A DNA stretch of 64,000 bases from Bradyrhizobium sp. sGM-13 (GTDB lineage: Bacteria > Pseudomonadota > Alphaproteobacteria > Rhizobiales > Xanthobacteraceae), in assembly GCF_018398875.1 (NCBI RefSeq), contig NZ_JAGWDK010000006.1:298889-362888 (forward strand), written 5' to 3'. Below are positions 7,993-19,968 of this stretch, in pieces. The notes beneath the pieces were generated by a model. The model made no database searches, was not told the DNA's origin, and saw only the letters and a list, made by a program, of their open reading frames with translations. The position numbers were made by a program, and so were the translations under genes. Position 1 is the stretch's first letter; the number at the start of each line of letters is the position of its first letter.

Positions 7993-8517
7993 ATGCTGGA
8001 TCGGCGCAGCGGTTATGAATACGAGGATTTGCTTGCCTGCGGCCGCGGCGAGATGTTCGGCCCCGGAAATGCGCAGCTACCGCTGCCGCCGATGTTGATG
8101 TTCGACCGCATCACCGAGATCACCGACAAGGGCGGCGAGTTCGGCAAGGGCCTGATCCGCGCCGAACTCGATGTGAAGCCGGACCTGTGGTTTTTCGGCT
8201 GCCATTTCAAGAATGACCCGGTGATGCCGGGCTGCCTTGGCCTGGACGCGATGTGGCAGATGGTCGGATTTTACCTCGGCTGGATCGGCGGCGAGGGACG
8301 CGGCCGGGCGCTGGGGCTCGGGGAATTGAAGTTCTCCGGACAGGTGCTGCCGAACGCCCGCAAGGTTGTGTACAACATCGACATGAAACGCGTGATGCGT
8401 TCAAAGCTGGTGCTCGGCGTCGGCGACGGCTGGCTTTCCATGGATGGCGAGATTATCTATCGCGCCAAGGATCTGAAGGTCGGGCTGTTCAAGCAGGGCT
8501 CCGCGCCGGGCGGCTGA
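7993..8517 (+). CDS. fabA: FabA, 3-hydroxydecanoyl-ACP dehydratase/isomerase
   Basis: FabA dehydrates 3-hydroxyacyl-ACP and isomerises trans-2- to cis-3-decenoyl-ACP, the branch point of anaerobic unsaturated fatty acid synthesis. The 174-residue product has the hotdog-fold active site [21 protein letters not shown], with catalytic H71 and D85 (E. coli H70 and D84). ATG 7993 gives the family's usual length; an in-frame ATG 66 nt upstream adds an unconserved tail. It is followed after 65 bp by fabB, then fabI, which together form the unsaturated-fatty-acid module. A 329-bp gap separates it from divergent irr. Confidence 0.95.
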   Translation: MLDRRSGYEYEDLLACGRGEMFGPGNAQLPLPPMLMFDRITEITDKGGEFGKGLIRAELDVKPDLWFFGCHFKNDPVMPGCLGLDAMWQMVGFYLGWIGGEGRGRALGLGELKFSGQVLPNARKVVYNIDMKRVMRSKLVLGVGDGWLSMDGEIIYRAKDLKVGLFKQGSAPGG

Positions 8518-8582
8518 GCAACGCGATCAAGCAGCAGCAACACACCTTCACAGAACAACGTAAACGGCGAGGCGAGGCGATC

Positions 8583-9806
8583 ATGAGGCGGGTTGTCATC
8601 ACGGGGATGGGTATCGTCTCATCCATCGGAAACAACACCCAGGAAGTGCTTGCGAGCCTTCGCGAGGCAAAATCCGGCATCACGCGTGCCGAAAAGCACG
8701 CCGAGCTCGGTTTTCGCTCGCAGGTGCAGGGCGCGCCAACGCTCAATCCCGCTGACGTCATCGATCGTCGCGCCATGCGATTCCTCGCCGAAGGAGCGGC
8801 TTGGAATCACGTCGCGATGGAGCAGGCGATCCGCGATTCCGGCCTTGAACCCAACGAAGTCTCCAATGAGCGCACCGGCATCATCATGGGGTCGGGCGGA
8901 CCGTCGACGCGGACGCTGGTGGAAGCGGCCGACATCGCGCGCACCAAGGGTCCGAAGCGGATCGGCCCGTTCGCGGTGCCGAAGGGCATGTCATCAACGG
9001 CCTCGGCGACATTGGCGACCTGGTTCAAGATCAAGGGCGTGAACTATTCGATCTCGTCGGCCTGCGCGACCTCGAACCATTGCATCGGCAACGCCTATGA
9101 GACGATCCAGATCGGCAAGCAGGATGTGATCTTCGCCGGCGGTTGCGAGGAGCTCGACTGGACCCTGTCGGTGCTGTTCGACGCCATGGGCGCAATGTCG
9201 TCCAAATACAACGACACGCCGGCGACGGCCTCGCGCCCCTACGACATCAGCCGCGATGGCTTTGTGATCGCGGGCGGAGCTGGAGTGGTGGTGCTGGAAG
9301 AGCTCGAACGTGCCAAGGCTCGCGGCGCACGCATTTACGGCGAACTGGTCGGCTATGGCGCGACGTCGGACGGTTACGACATGGTGGCGCCGTCGGGCGA
9401 AGGCGCCGAGCGCTGCATGCGCATGGCGATCTCGACGGTGAAGACGCCGATCGACTACATCAATCCGCACGCCACCTCGACGCCGGCCGGCGATCCACCG
9501 GAGATCGAGGCGATCCGAAAGGTGTTCGGCACCGGTGACAAGTGCCCGCCGATCTCGGCGACCAAGGCGTTGACCGGCCATTCGCTCGGCGCCACCGGCG
9601 TGCAGGAGGCGATCTATTCGCTCCTGATGCTGAACAACGGCTTCGTCTGCGAGAGCGCCCATATCACCGAACTCGATCCGGTGTTTGCCGATATGCCGAT
9701 CGTGCGCAAGCGCATCGACAACGCCAAGCTAGGCACCGTGCTGTCGAACTCCTTCGGTTTCGGCGGCACCAACGCCACGCTGGTGTTCAAGCGGCTGGAT
9801 GCGTGA
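8583..9806 (+). CDS. fabB: FabB, beta-ketoacyl-ACP synthase I
   Basis: FabB elongates the cis-3-decenoyl-ACP made by FabA by decarboxylative condensation with malonyl-ACP. The 407-residue thiolase-fold protein shows the Cys-His-His triad: C161 in [11 protein letters not shown]296 in [12 protein letters not shown] and H333 in [10 protein letters not shown]. The C-terminal glycine-rich loop is [12 protein letters not shown]. The start ATG 8583 follows a purine-rich stretch (GGCGAGGCGATC). The adjacency to fabA separates FabB from FabF, which usually sits with acpP. It probably shares a transcript with fabA. Confidence 0.95.
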   Translation: MRRVVITGMGIVSSIGNNTQEVLASLREAKSGITRAEKHAELGFRSQVQGAPTLNPADVIDRRAMRFLAEGAAWNHVAMEQAIRDSGLEPNEVSNERTGIIMGSGGPSTRTLVEAADIARTKGPKRIGPFAVPKGMSSTASATLATWFKIKGVNYSISSACATSNHCIGNAYETIQIGKQDVIFAGGCEELDWTLSVLFDAMGAMSSKYNDTPATASRPYDISRDGFVIAGGAGVVVLEELERAKARGARIYGELVGYGATSDGYDMVAPSGEGAERCMRMAISTVKTPIDYINPHATSTPAGDPPEIEAIRKVFGTGDKCPPISATKALTGHSLGATGVQEAIYSLLMLNNGFVCESAHITELDPVFADMPIVRKRIDNAKLGTVLSNSFGFGGTNATLVFKRLDA

Positions 9807-9812
9807 TGTACT

Positions 9813-9915
9813 CGTCATGCCCCGCGAAGGCGGGGCATCCAGTACGCCGCGGCCTCTCGGCTAAATCACTGACCCCTCTGGAATACTGGATCACCCGCAT
9901 TCGCGGTTGATGACG
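9813..9915. repeat. Intergenic repeat (family B) between fabB and fabI
   Basis: The repeat starts CGTCATGCCCCGCGAAGGCG, with a stem CCCCGC/GCGGGG. It runs through CCAGTACGCCGCGG and closes with CTGGATCACCCGCATTCGCG before GATGACG. Related copies are at 21555-21667 and, inverted and shortened, at 54937-54987. Lying inside the fab operon, it could fold in the mRNA and affect fabI expression. Confidence 0.75.
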
Positions 9916-9941
9916 TCGAAGACAATGGGAGCGAGCGTACG

Positions 9942-10742
9942 ATGCAAGACCTGATGAAAGGCAAGCGCGGGCTGATCATGGGCGTCGCCAATGATCATTC
10001 GATCGCCTGGGGCATCGCGAAGGCGCTTCACGCGCAGGGCGCCGAGCTCGCCTTCACCTATCAGGGCGAGGCGCTCGGCAAACGTGTCAAGCCGCTGGCG
10101 CAATCGCTCGGCGTCGATACGGTGCTGTCGTGCGACGTCGAAGACCTTGCCAGCGTCGATTCGGTTTTCTCGGCGCTGAAGGCCAAATGGGACGGGCTCG
10201 ACTTTCTCGTCCACGCGATTGCGTTCTCCGACAAGAATGAGTTGAAGGGGCGCTATGCTGATACCACGCGCGAGAACTTTTCGCGCACCATGCTGATCTC
10301 CTGCTTTTCGTTCACCGAAATCGCCAAGCGCGCCGCCGAGCTGATGCCCGAGACCGGTGGCTCCATGATCACGCTGACCTTCGGCGGATCGGTGCGCGTG
10401 ATGCCGAATTACAACGTGATGGGTGTGGCGAAAGCGGCGCTGGAAGCATCAGTACGCTATCTCGCCGCCGACTTCGGCCCGCGCAAGATCCGCATCAATT
10501 CGATCTCGGCCGGCCCGGTGCGCACGCTGGCCGGTTCCGGCATCGGCGATGCGCGCGCGATGTTCGCCTTCCAGCAGAAGCACTCGCCGCTTGGCCGCGG
10601 CGTGACGCTGGAAGAGCTCGGCGGCTCGGCGCTCTATCTGTTGTCCGATCTGTCAGGCGGTGTCACCGGCGAAATCCACTACGTCGATTCCGGTTACAAC
10701 GTGATCTCGATGCCGCGGCCCGAAGAATTGAAAGCGGAGTAG
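9942..10742 (+). CDS. fabI: FabI, enoyl-ACP reductase (NADH)
   Basis: FabI performs the last step of each fatty acid elongation cycle, reducing enoyl-ACP. The 266-residue short-chain-dehydrogenase-fold protein has the FabI-type N-terminus MGVANDHSIAWGIA, where nucleotide binds, and the active site PNYNVMGVAKAALE with Y157 and K164. The upstream Tyr of the FabI motif (E. coli Y146) is Phe here (F147 in LTLTFGG); the catalytic Tyr/Lys pair is intact. The ATG at 9942 follows GGGAGCGAGCGTACG. It is the third gene of the fab module, separated from fabB by a repeat. Confidence 0.93.
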   Translation: MQDLMKGKRGLIMGVANDHSIAWGIAKALHAQGAELAFTYQGEALGKRVKPLAQSLGVDTVLSCDVEDLASVDSVFSALKAKWDGLDFLVHAIAFSDKNELKGRYADTTRENFSRTMLISCFSFTEIAKRAAELMPETGGSMITLTFGGSVRVMPNYNVMGVAKAALEASVRYLAADFGPRKIRINSISAGPVRTLAGSGIGDARAMFAFQQKHSPLGRGVTLEELGGSALYLLSDLSGGVTGEIHYVDSGYNVISMPRPEELKAE

Positions 10743-10764
10743 AGCTGCCAACACACAGTAGATT

Positions 10765-10855
10765 CGTAGGGCGGGCAACTCGAAGCGTGCCCATCATTTC
10801 ACGCGCGGAATGCTAGACGGTGGGCACGTCGCTGCGCTCCTTTGCCCACCCTACG
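10765..10855. repeat. Intergenic repeat (family C, GTAGGGYGGGCA type)
   Basis: It begins CGTAGGGCGGGCAACTCGAA and ends in the inverted form CTTTGCCCACCCTACG, with GTGGGCACG in the middle. The same family occurs at 48305-48433, where it carries an inserted 41-bp module. Here the loop region is GCAACTCGAAGCGTGCCC, without insert. It fills the gap between the fabI and GST stops. Confidence 0.8.
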
Positions 10856-10870
10856 ACCGCTACGACCGCC

Positions 10871-11467
10871 TCACCCCGCCGCGATCTTCTCCGCGCGCTG
10901 AAAGGCCGGACGCGCCGCGCAGCGGTCGATATAAGCGTCGAATGACGGCCGTGGCGGCACCATCTTGAACATCCGTACCGCAAAATTCAGCCCCGAGCCG
11001 AGCATGATGTCGGCGGCGGAGAATTTCTCTCCGAGAATCCAAGGGCCCTTCTGCAGGGCGGCATCGAGCACGTCAAATGTCTGGGTCGCACTGCCCCACG
11101 CCGCCGTGCTCGACGGCACCTCCAGCTTCGTGAAGAGCTGGATCAGCGCCGGTTCGATGCAGCTCGGCGAGAAGAACAGCCACTGCAGGTATCTTGCGCG
11201 CAGCGGATCGGTGGCGGCCGGCGCAAGGTCGGTTTCCGGATAGCGGTCGGCGATGTAGGCGCAGATCGCGGCCGCTTCCCCGAGCGCGGCGTCGCCGTCC
11301 TTCAATCCCGGCACCTTGCCCATCGGATTGATCGCTAGATACTCCGGCGCCTTCTGCGCGCCCGTGGTGATGTCGGTGAGCACGCGCTCGTAAGGTAATC
11401 CGGTTTCTTCCAGGAGCCAGATGGCGGAGAACGAGCGCGAGCGGGGCGACCAATAGAGCTTTATCAT
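10871..11467 (-). CDS. Glutathione S-transferase family protein
   Basis: The 198-residue product has the thioredoxin-fold N-terminal domain (MIKLYWSPRSRSFSAIWLLEE) with the cis-Pro/glutathione-site stretch NPMGKVPGL and LGEAAAICAYIADRYP. An all-helical C-terminal domain (residues about 90-195) includes the conserved FSAADIMLG. I chose ATG 11467 because AAAGGAAA lies upstream and the fold begins at once; an upstream GTG or ATG adds a tail that is not family-like. It probably conjugates glutathione or acts as a peroxidase in the cytoplasm; the substrate is unknown. Confidence 0.85.
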   Translation of the reverse strand: MIKLYWSPRSRSFSAIWLLEETGLPYERVLTDITTGAQKAPEYLAINPMGKVPGLKDGDAALGEAAAICAYIADRYPETDLAPAATDPLRARYLQWLFFSPSCIEPALIQLFTKLEVPSSTAAWGSATQTFDVLDAALQKGPWILGEKFSAADIMLGSGLNFAVRMFKMVPPRPSFDAYIDRCAARPAFQRAEKIAAG

Positions 11468-11551
11468 CAGACGTTTCCTTTTCGGATCAATTGCGAATGT
11501 CGCGTAGGATTGCGTCAACGTCACGACTGGCCGTGGAATGATACCAGAGCG

Positions 11552-12391
11552 TCAGCTCAGCGTTGCTCTGTAAGCATCGCTGGTATGGTCTGGTCTAGGC
11601 TTGCCGCCAGCAAGGCCCGAACGCCATCGCCGCAAGGCTGGATTGCTGGCTGCTTCCGCCGGAACCGCCGGGAAAGATCCCTCCTCCAACTTGCGACTAG
11701 GTCCATGAATAGGATTCAAACCCAGCCCGCGTGAGAGCAGAGATTCGTCGCCAGTTGACGCCGCGGCCCGCTTGATGGTCGAAAAATTCTCTCCGTCAAG
11801 CACGAGGATATAGGTCAGAGCGAACAAGTAGTTTCGGCCGGCCCAGCCGACGATTCCGATACCGCGTACGTTCTGGTTGGTGTTGCTGAACTGACTGCTG
11901 GACCGCTGCACCAGGATATACCGTTTGCAGTGGATGCCGGCCGCGCTCTGCCGCACGGCGGCAACCAGCTCTGCGTTGGTGTCGCGAAACAGCGCGGACA
12001 CCCCTCCCTGACGCTCGATCGCCGCGAACGCGTCCTTGGCGGCCGTGATTTTCCGAACCGAGACTCCGGGCGCGGCGGCGCGAATTCGCGCGACGGCGAG
12101 GTCGTCGAGACCCCAGCCGCTGGTCGGCACCTCTTGGTATTTGTTGCCGAATACTATAAGGCCGACCTTCTGCACGACGAAGGCATCGCCGATGACCGGA
12201 ATGACGCCGATCTGGCACGGACCGCTTTCAGCGGGCGCGGCCGGCTTGGCGCCGTTTTTGGCTTTGGGCGTGGACCTCTTCGCAGCAGGTGCACCGGTTT
12301 GGGTCGTCGCTCCCTGTGGCGACGGGGTTTGTGCCGATGCGGAAATTATGAAGCACGAAAAGAAAATCGCGGCGGTGAATACTCTAACCAT
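11552..12391 (-). CDS. Exported protein of unknown function
   Basis: From ATG 12391 the 279-residue product starts with a clear signal peptide (MVRVFTAAIFFSCFIISASAQ). A Pro/Ala/Lys-rich linker (residues about 22-55) follows, then a globular part starting GPCQIGVIPVIGDAFVVQKVG with two Cys residues (GPCQ and HCKRY), perhaps disulfide-bonded. I do not recognise the family. The first half of the globular part has a beta-rich pattern. ATG 12418 is an alternative start; the frame stays open further upstream but overlaps the GNAT gene in another frame, so the longer version is unlikely. The last 60 or so residues are low-complexity and less certain. Confidence 0.65.
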   Translation of the reverse strand: MVRVFTAAIFFSCFIISASAQTPSPQGATTQTGAPAAKRSTPKAKNGAKPAAPAESGPCQIGVIPVIGDAFVVQKVGLIVFGNKYQEVPTSGWGLDDLAVARIRAAAPGVSVRKITAAKDAFAAIERQGGVSALFRDTNAELVAAVRQSAAGIHCKRYILVQRSSSQFSNTNQNVRGIGIVGWAGRNYLFALTYILVLDGENFSTIKRAAASTGDESLLSRGLGLNPIHGPSRKLEEGSFPAVPAEAASNPALRRWRSGLAGGKPRPDHTSDAYRATLS

Positions 12392-12486
12392 ACAAACTCG
12401 GTAAAGTGCGGGGTGCATCGGGGCATTTGCGAAACTAGAACGTGCGGGAGCGATGCGCAAGGCGAAGGTGCTTCGCACTCCTCGGA

Positions 12487-12942
12487 TCAGTCGCTCTTCT
12501 TCCATCGGTAGTGCTTCATCACGCGGCCCGTCAACGGCTCGACCTCTTCCTTCTCGAACACAAAGCCTTCGCGCTCGTACCAGCGCCAAGCCCTTTCGTT
12601 CTCGCGCACGCAGCGCAGCCAGATTGCGTCCGGCAGATGTTTGCGCGTAAAGGCGAGCAGTTGGCGTCCGACGCTGTTGCCCTGATACTCCGGCGCGACG
12701 AACAACTGGTCGAGATAGCGATCTGAAAGATGCAACGCGAGCATTGCCGCCAATTTGCCGCTGTCGTCGGCGACGTAAAGGCTGCAGCCCTTCTCCACCT
12801 CCATCGGGACACGCGCGCGCAATTTTGCCAGCAGGGCGCCGCTGGCATCTTCCAATCCGGTCGAGACCCAACTGTCCATCCAGACCCCGGCGATGGGGTC
12901 ATATTCGTCTGGTCGGGCGAGGCGGATGATGATTTGTGACAC
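12487..12942 (-). CDS. GNAT-family N-acetyltransferase
   Basis: The 151-residue protein has the GNAT fold: motif A around LDQLFVAPEYQGNSVGRQLL (residues 79-98), with the acetyl-CoA pyrophosphate loop Q-x-x-x-x-G-R. A C-terminal motif B region follows (LRCVRENERAWRWYEREGFVFEKEE). The substrate, a small molecule or a protein N-terminus, cannot be inferred. It is transcribed leftward, 27 bp after oxyR's stop, so it may share oxyR's transcript. Confidence 0.85.
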   Translation of the reverse strand: MSQIIIRLARPDEYDPIAGVWMDSWVSTGLEDASGALLAKLRARVPMEVEKGCSLYVADDSGKLAAMLALHLSDRYLDQLFVAPEYQGNSVGRQLLAFTRKHLPDAIWLRCVRENERAWRWYEREGFVFEKEEVEPLTGRVMKHYRWKKSD

Positions 12943-12969
12943 GCCGATACTCCCGAGGCGCCCGGCTCG

Positions 12970-13908
12970 TCAGGTCCGCGCTTTCCGTGGTGACGATCCC
13001 GTCTTGCGCTGTTCGCGCAATGCGTCGGCGGCGAGGCAGACCACCTCGGAGATTTGCTGGAGCTGTCCGGCGAGCGGGCTCGTCTTGCGCCAGACCATGC
13101 CGATGGTTCGCGACGGCTGCGGATTCCTGAAGCGGGCGACGGAGACCGGCGCCGAGCGGGTTTCCACCGCGACTGCCATTTCCGGGATCAGGGTGACGCC
13201 GATACCGGCGCCGACCATTTGCACGAGCGTCGACAGCGAGCTTGCGTCCAGGACTTCCCGCGGCGGCGAGGACTGCATGTTGCAGAACGACAGCGCCTGA
13301 TCGCGGAAGCAGTGGCCCTCCTCGAGCAGCAAGAGCCGCATTTCGCGCAGCGTCTCGTGGCTTGGTACCGGCGTTCCTTCATCCTCGCCCGGCCGCACCA
13401 GCAGGAAATTCTCAGAAAAACACGCGACCTCGGTCAGCGAAGGCTCCGACACCGGCAGCGCAACGATCGCGGTATCGAGCCGGCCCTCGACAACTTCCTT
13501 GATCAGCTTCGGCGTTAGCGTCTCACGCACGTGAATGTCGAGCTCCGGATGCAGGCGCGCGAGGTTCTCGATCACCTTCGGCAAAAGATAGGGCGCAATC
13601 GTCGGAATCATGCCGATGCGCAAGCGCCCCGCCAGTCGATCGCTCGACGCGCGTGCAAAATCTCCGAGTTCATCGACCGAGCGCAGGATGTCGCGGACAC
13701 GCTGGATGATCTCTTCGCCGAATTTCGTCAGCGTCACTTGTCGCGCGCTTCGTTCCAGCAGCACGCCGCCCAGGACCTCCTCCATTTCCTTGATTTGCAT
13801 CGACAGCGCCGGCTGCGAGATCGAACATGCCTCTGCTGCGCGTCCGAAATGGCCATGACGTGCCAGCGCATCGAAATAGCGAAGCTGTCTGAGTGTCATC
13901 TGGATCAT
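12970..13908 (-). CDS. oxyR: OxyR, hydrogen-peroxide-sensing LysR regulator
   Basis: OxyR activates antioxidant genes after peroxide forms an intramolecular disulfide. The 312-residue protein has the LysR helix-turn-helix (QLRYFDALARHGHFGRAA, then SQPALSMQIKEMEEVLGGVLLER). It also has the redox pair C200 (EEGHCFRDQ) and C209 (SFCN), matching E. coli C199 and C208 in spacing and context. The divergent katG gene is the usual target. ATG 13899, three codons in, is an equally possible start. Confidence 0.93.
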   Translation of the reverse strand: MIQMTLRQLRYFDALARHGHFGRAAEACSISQPALSMQIKEMEEVLGGVLLERSARQVTLTKFGEEIIQRVRDILRSVDELGDFARASSDRLAGRLRIGMIPTIAPYLLPKVIENLARLHPELDIHVRETLTPKLIKEVVEGRLDTAIVALPVSEPSLTEVACFSENFLLVRPGEDEGTPVPSHETLREMRLLLLEEGHCFRDQALSFCNMQSSPPREVLDASSLSTLVQMVGAGIGVTLIPEMAVAVETRSAPVSVARFRNPQPSRTIGMVWRKTSPLAGQLQQISEVVCLAADALREQRKTGSSPRKART

Positions 13909-16165
<2,257 letters not shown>

Positions 16166-16194
16166 TCCTGACAAGAGAGCTATCGGGAAAACAA

Positions 16195-16222
16195 AAAAGG
16201 GCGGCCGAGAGGCCGCCCTTTT
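16195..16222. terminator. Bidirectional intrinsic terminator between katG and sod
   Basis: The stem AAAAGGGCGGCC/GGCCGCCCTTTT has a GAGA loop. It is flanked by an A run on the left and ends in TTTTC on the right, so it can stop transcripts from both convergent genes. Confidence 0.9.
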
Positions 16223-16248
16223 CACATGGGATTTCACTTGGGATGCGC

Positions 16249-16995
16249 TCAAACGCCGAGTGTACCGGCCTTGGCCGCAGCATAACGCTCCGCGATCTTG
16301 GCCCAGTTCACCGTATTCCACCACGCTTTCAGATAATCCGCGCGGCGGTTCTGGTAGTTCAGGTAATAAGCGTGCTCCCAGACGTCGTTGCCCATCAGCG
16401 CGCGCTTGCCGTCCATCATCGGATTGTCCTGGTTCGGACGGGTCTCGATCGCAAGCTTGCCGTCCTTGCCCACCGTCACGAACACCCAGCCCGAGCCGAA
16501 CTGGCGTCCGCCGGCGGCATTAAAGTCGTTCTGGAATTTTTCCATGCCGCCGAGATCGCGATCGATCGCCGCCAGCACCTCGCCCTCCGGCTTGCCGCCG
16601 TTCGGGCCCATGATTTCCCAGAACATGGTGTGGTTGGCGTGCCCACCGAGATTGTTGCGCACGGTGAACTTGATGCTGTCGTCGAGCGCATTCAGGTTGC
16701 CGAGCACGTCTTCGATCTTCGCCGTCCCCAATTGCGGATTGGTCTTGGCGACGTTGTTGAGGCTGGCGACATAGGCTGCATGGTGCTTGCCATGGTGGAT
16801 TTCCATCGTCTTGGCGTCGATGTGGGGCTCGAACGCATTGGTCGGATAGGTTAGCGGCGGCAGCGTAAACGGCCCGGTTGGGGCGGCGGCCGGGGCGGGA
16901 GCAGCGGCCTGCGCGAAGACCAGACGTGCGGCTGCAGCCACGGCCGCGATACCGGTTGCAGCAAACATCAAGTGGCGCCGGGACATGGATGACAT
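16249..16995 (-). CDS. Fe/Mn superoxide dismutase with Tat export signal
   Basis: The 248-residue protein begins with a twin-arginine-type signal (SRRHLMFAATGIAAVAAAARLVFAQ) and an Ala/Pro linker. The complete Fe/Mn-SOD fold follows: HHGKHHAAYVASLN, GGHANHTMFW, and the D-x-W-x-H ligand motif in NDVWEHAYY. All four metal ligands (His, His, Asp, His) are present. The GPNGGKPEG loop resembles the Mn- or cambialistic type, but metal choice is not certain. It should detoxify superoxide in the periplasm. A cytosolic SOD would lack the signal. ATG 16986 (MSRRHLM) is an alternative start. It is convergent with katG. Confidence 0.9.
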   Translation of the reverse strand: MSSMSRRHLMFAATGIAAVAAAARLVFAQAAAPAPAAAPTGPFTLPPLTYPTNAFEPHIDAKTMEIHHGKHHAAYVASLNNVAKTNPQLGTAKIEDVLGNLNALDDSIKFTVRNNLGGHANHTMFWEIMGPNGGKPEGEVLAAIDRDLGGMEKFQNDFNAAGGRQFGSGWVFVTVGKDGKLAIETRPNQDNPMMDGKRALMGNDVWEHAYYLNYQNRRADYLKAWWNTVNWAKIAERYAAAKAGTLGV

Positions 16996-17170
16996 CGACT
17001 TCTCCTGTAAGTGAACTGAGTGAATATCCGTTGGACGGAACGCCGTAGGCCGCTACGCGCGGCAATGTACGGATGAAGGGCAGGATCGGGTTTCGTTTTC
17101 TGTCCTCGCAAGCCTGCGACGTAATCGCACAGGTGCTGCCGTCCCGACAATGTAACTCGGGCCGCCAACA

Positions 17171-17200
17171 AAAAAGGGCGGCCGTTCGGCCGCCCTCTTG
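17171..17200 (-). terminator. Intrinsic terminator of the pnp transcript
   Basis: On the minus strand, GGGCGGCC-GAAC-GGCCGCCC is followed by TTTTTTG. It lies about 20 bp after the pnp stop and ends the long rimP-to-pnp gene series. It is nearly the same hairpin as the katG/sod terminator. Confidence 0.88.
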
Positions 17201-17219
17201 TTCACATTTTAGCGATGCC

Positions 17220-19376
<2,157 letters not shown>

Positions 19377-19424
19377 AGTGGTCTTCTTTCATGGGTTCAC
19401 GAGAGAGCGGAGCCCAAAAACACA

Positions 19425-19496
19425 AAGACCATGCGCAAGATGGCGGGACGCTGATCGCAACAAGAGATCAGCATCCGGCGATCCTGCCATGGTCTT
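19425..19496 (-). promoter_or_regulatory. Long stem-loop in the pnp leader, candidate RNase III/PNPase control element
   Basis: On the minus strand the arm beginning AAGACCATGGCAGGATC pairs with the arm ending GCATGGTCTT around a 9-nt loop (TCTTGTTGC). It gives about 31 pairs, with one bulge, two C-C mismatches and two G-U pairs. It sits about 50 nt upstream of the pnp start. In E. coli a pnp leader stem is cut by RNase III and the product degraded by PNPase, giving autocontrol. The same role here is inferred from position and structure. Confidence 0.65.
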
Positions 19497-19528
19497 TATC
19501 TTTCGGATGGCGTCCATCCTCCCGGCAG

Positions 19529-19615
19529 TCATGGGCACCTTGCCCTGTCCAGCGGCCGGATTGCTGCTGGACGTTTGTCGAGCACGATCCTTGTCGGATG
19601 ATGCTCCTTGCGCAT
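19529..19615 (-). CDS. Possible 28-codon leader ORF between rpsO and pnp
   Basis: An ATG at 19615 has a strong ribosome site (GGAGG, 6 nt spacing) and opens a 28-codon frame, MRKEHHPTRIVLDKRP and so on, ending with TGA at 19529. It is rich in Arg, with no recognised motif. It lies between the rpsO 3' hairpins and the pnp leader stem. Its translation could influence the downstream structure. Evidence is only the ribosome site, so it may be chance. Confidence 0.2.
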   Translation of the reverse strand: MRKEHHPTRIVLDKRPAAIRPLDRARCP

Positions 19616-19621
19616 GATCGC

Positions 19622-19686
19622 CTCCAAAAATTGGAGTCCGATTTCTTCGGAAAATCATGCGAAAGCGCGCGCAAATTGCGCGCGCG
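19622..19686 (-). terminator. rpsO 3' hairpins (processing or weak termination region)
   Basis: Two hairpins follow rpsO on the minus strand. One is a G+C-only stem built from GCGCGC arms around AAATT (19665-19686). The other is CTCCAA/TTGGAG with a 3-nt loop (19622-19636). Neither has a long U tract, so they more likely protect or process the rpsO 3' end than stop all transcription into pnp. Confidence 0.5.
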
Positions 19687-19696
19687 TACACTCAAA

Positions 19697-19966
19697 TCAA
19701 CGGCGAATGTTATGCTTTTCGAGCAACGCCTTGTAACGCGCCTCGTCCTTCTTCTTGATGTAGTCGAGAAGCGAGCGGCGCGTCGACACGAGCTTCAGGA
19801 GGCCGCGGCGTGAATGATTGTCCTTCACGTGGGTCTTGAAGTGGCCCGTGAGATTGTTGATGCGTTCCGACAGGATCGCAACCTGGACCTCGGGCGAGCC
19901 GGTGTCGCCGGCTTTGGTGGCATTCGTCTTGATGACTTCCGCTTTGCGTTCGGCGGTAATCGACAT
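19697..19966 (-). CDS. rpsO: Ribosomal protein S15
   Basis: S15 binds 16S rRNA early in 30S assembly. The 89-residue product from ATG 19966 ([12 protein letters not shown]) has the family signature [37 protein letters not shown], cited here only as its first part [16 protein letters not shown] and the later [15 protein letters not shown] two-codon-earlier ATG would overlap the truB stop. It follows truB directly and precedes pnp, the usual order. Confidence 0.97.
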   Translation of the reverse strand: MSITAERKAEVIKTNATKAGDTGSPEVQVAILSERINNLTGHFKTHVKDNHSRRGLLKLVSTRRSLLDYIKKKDEARYKALLEKHNIRR

Positions 19967-19968
19967 CG

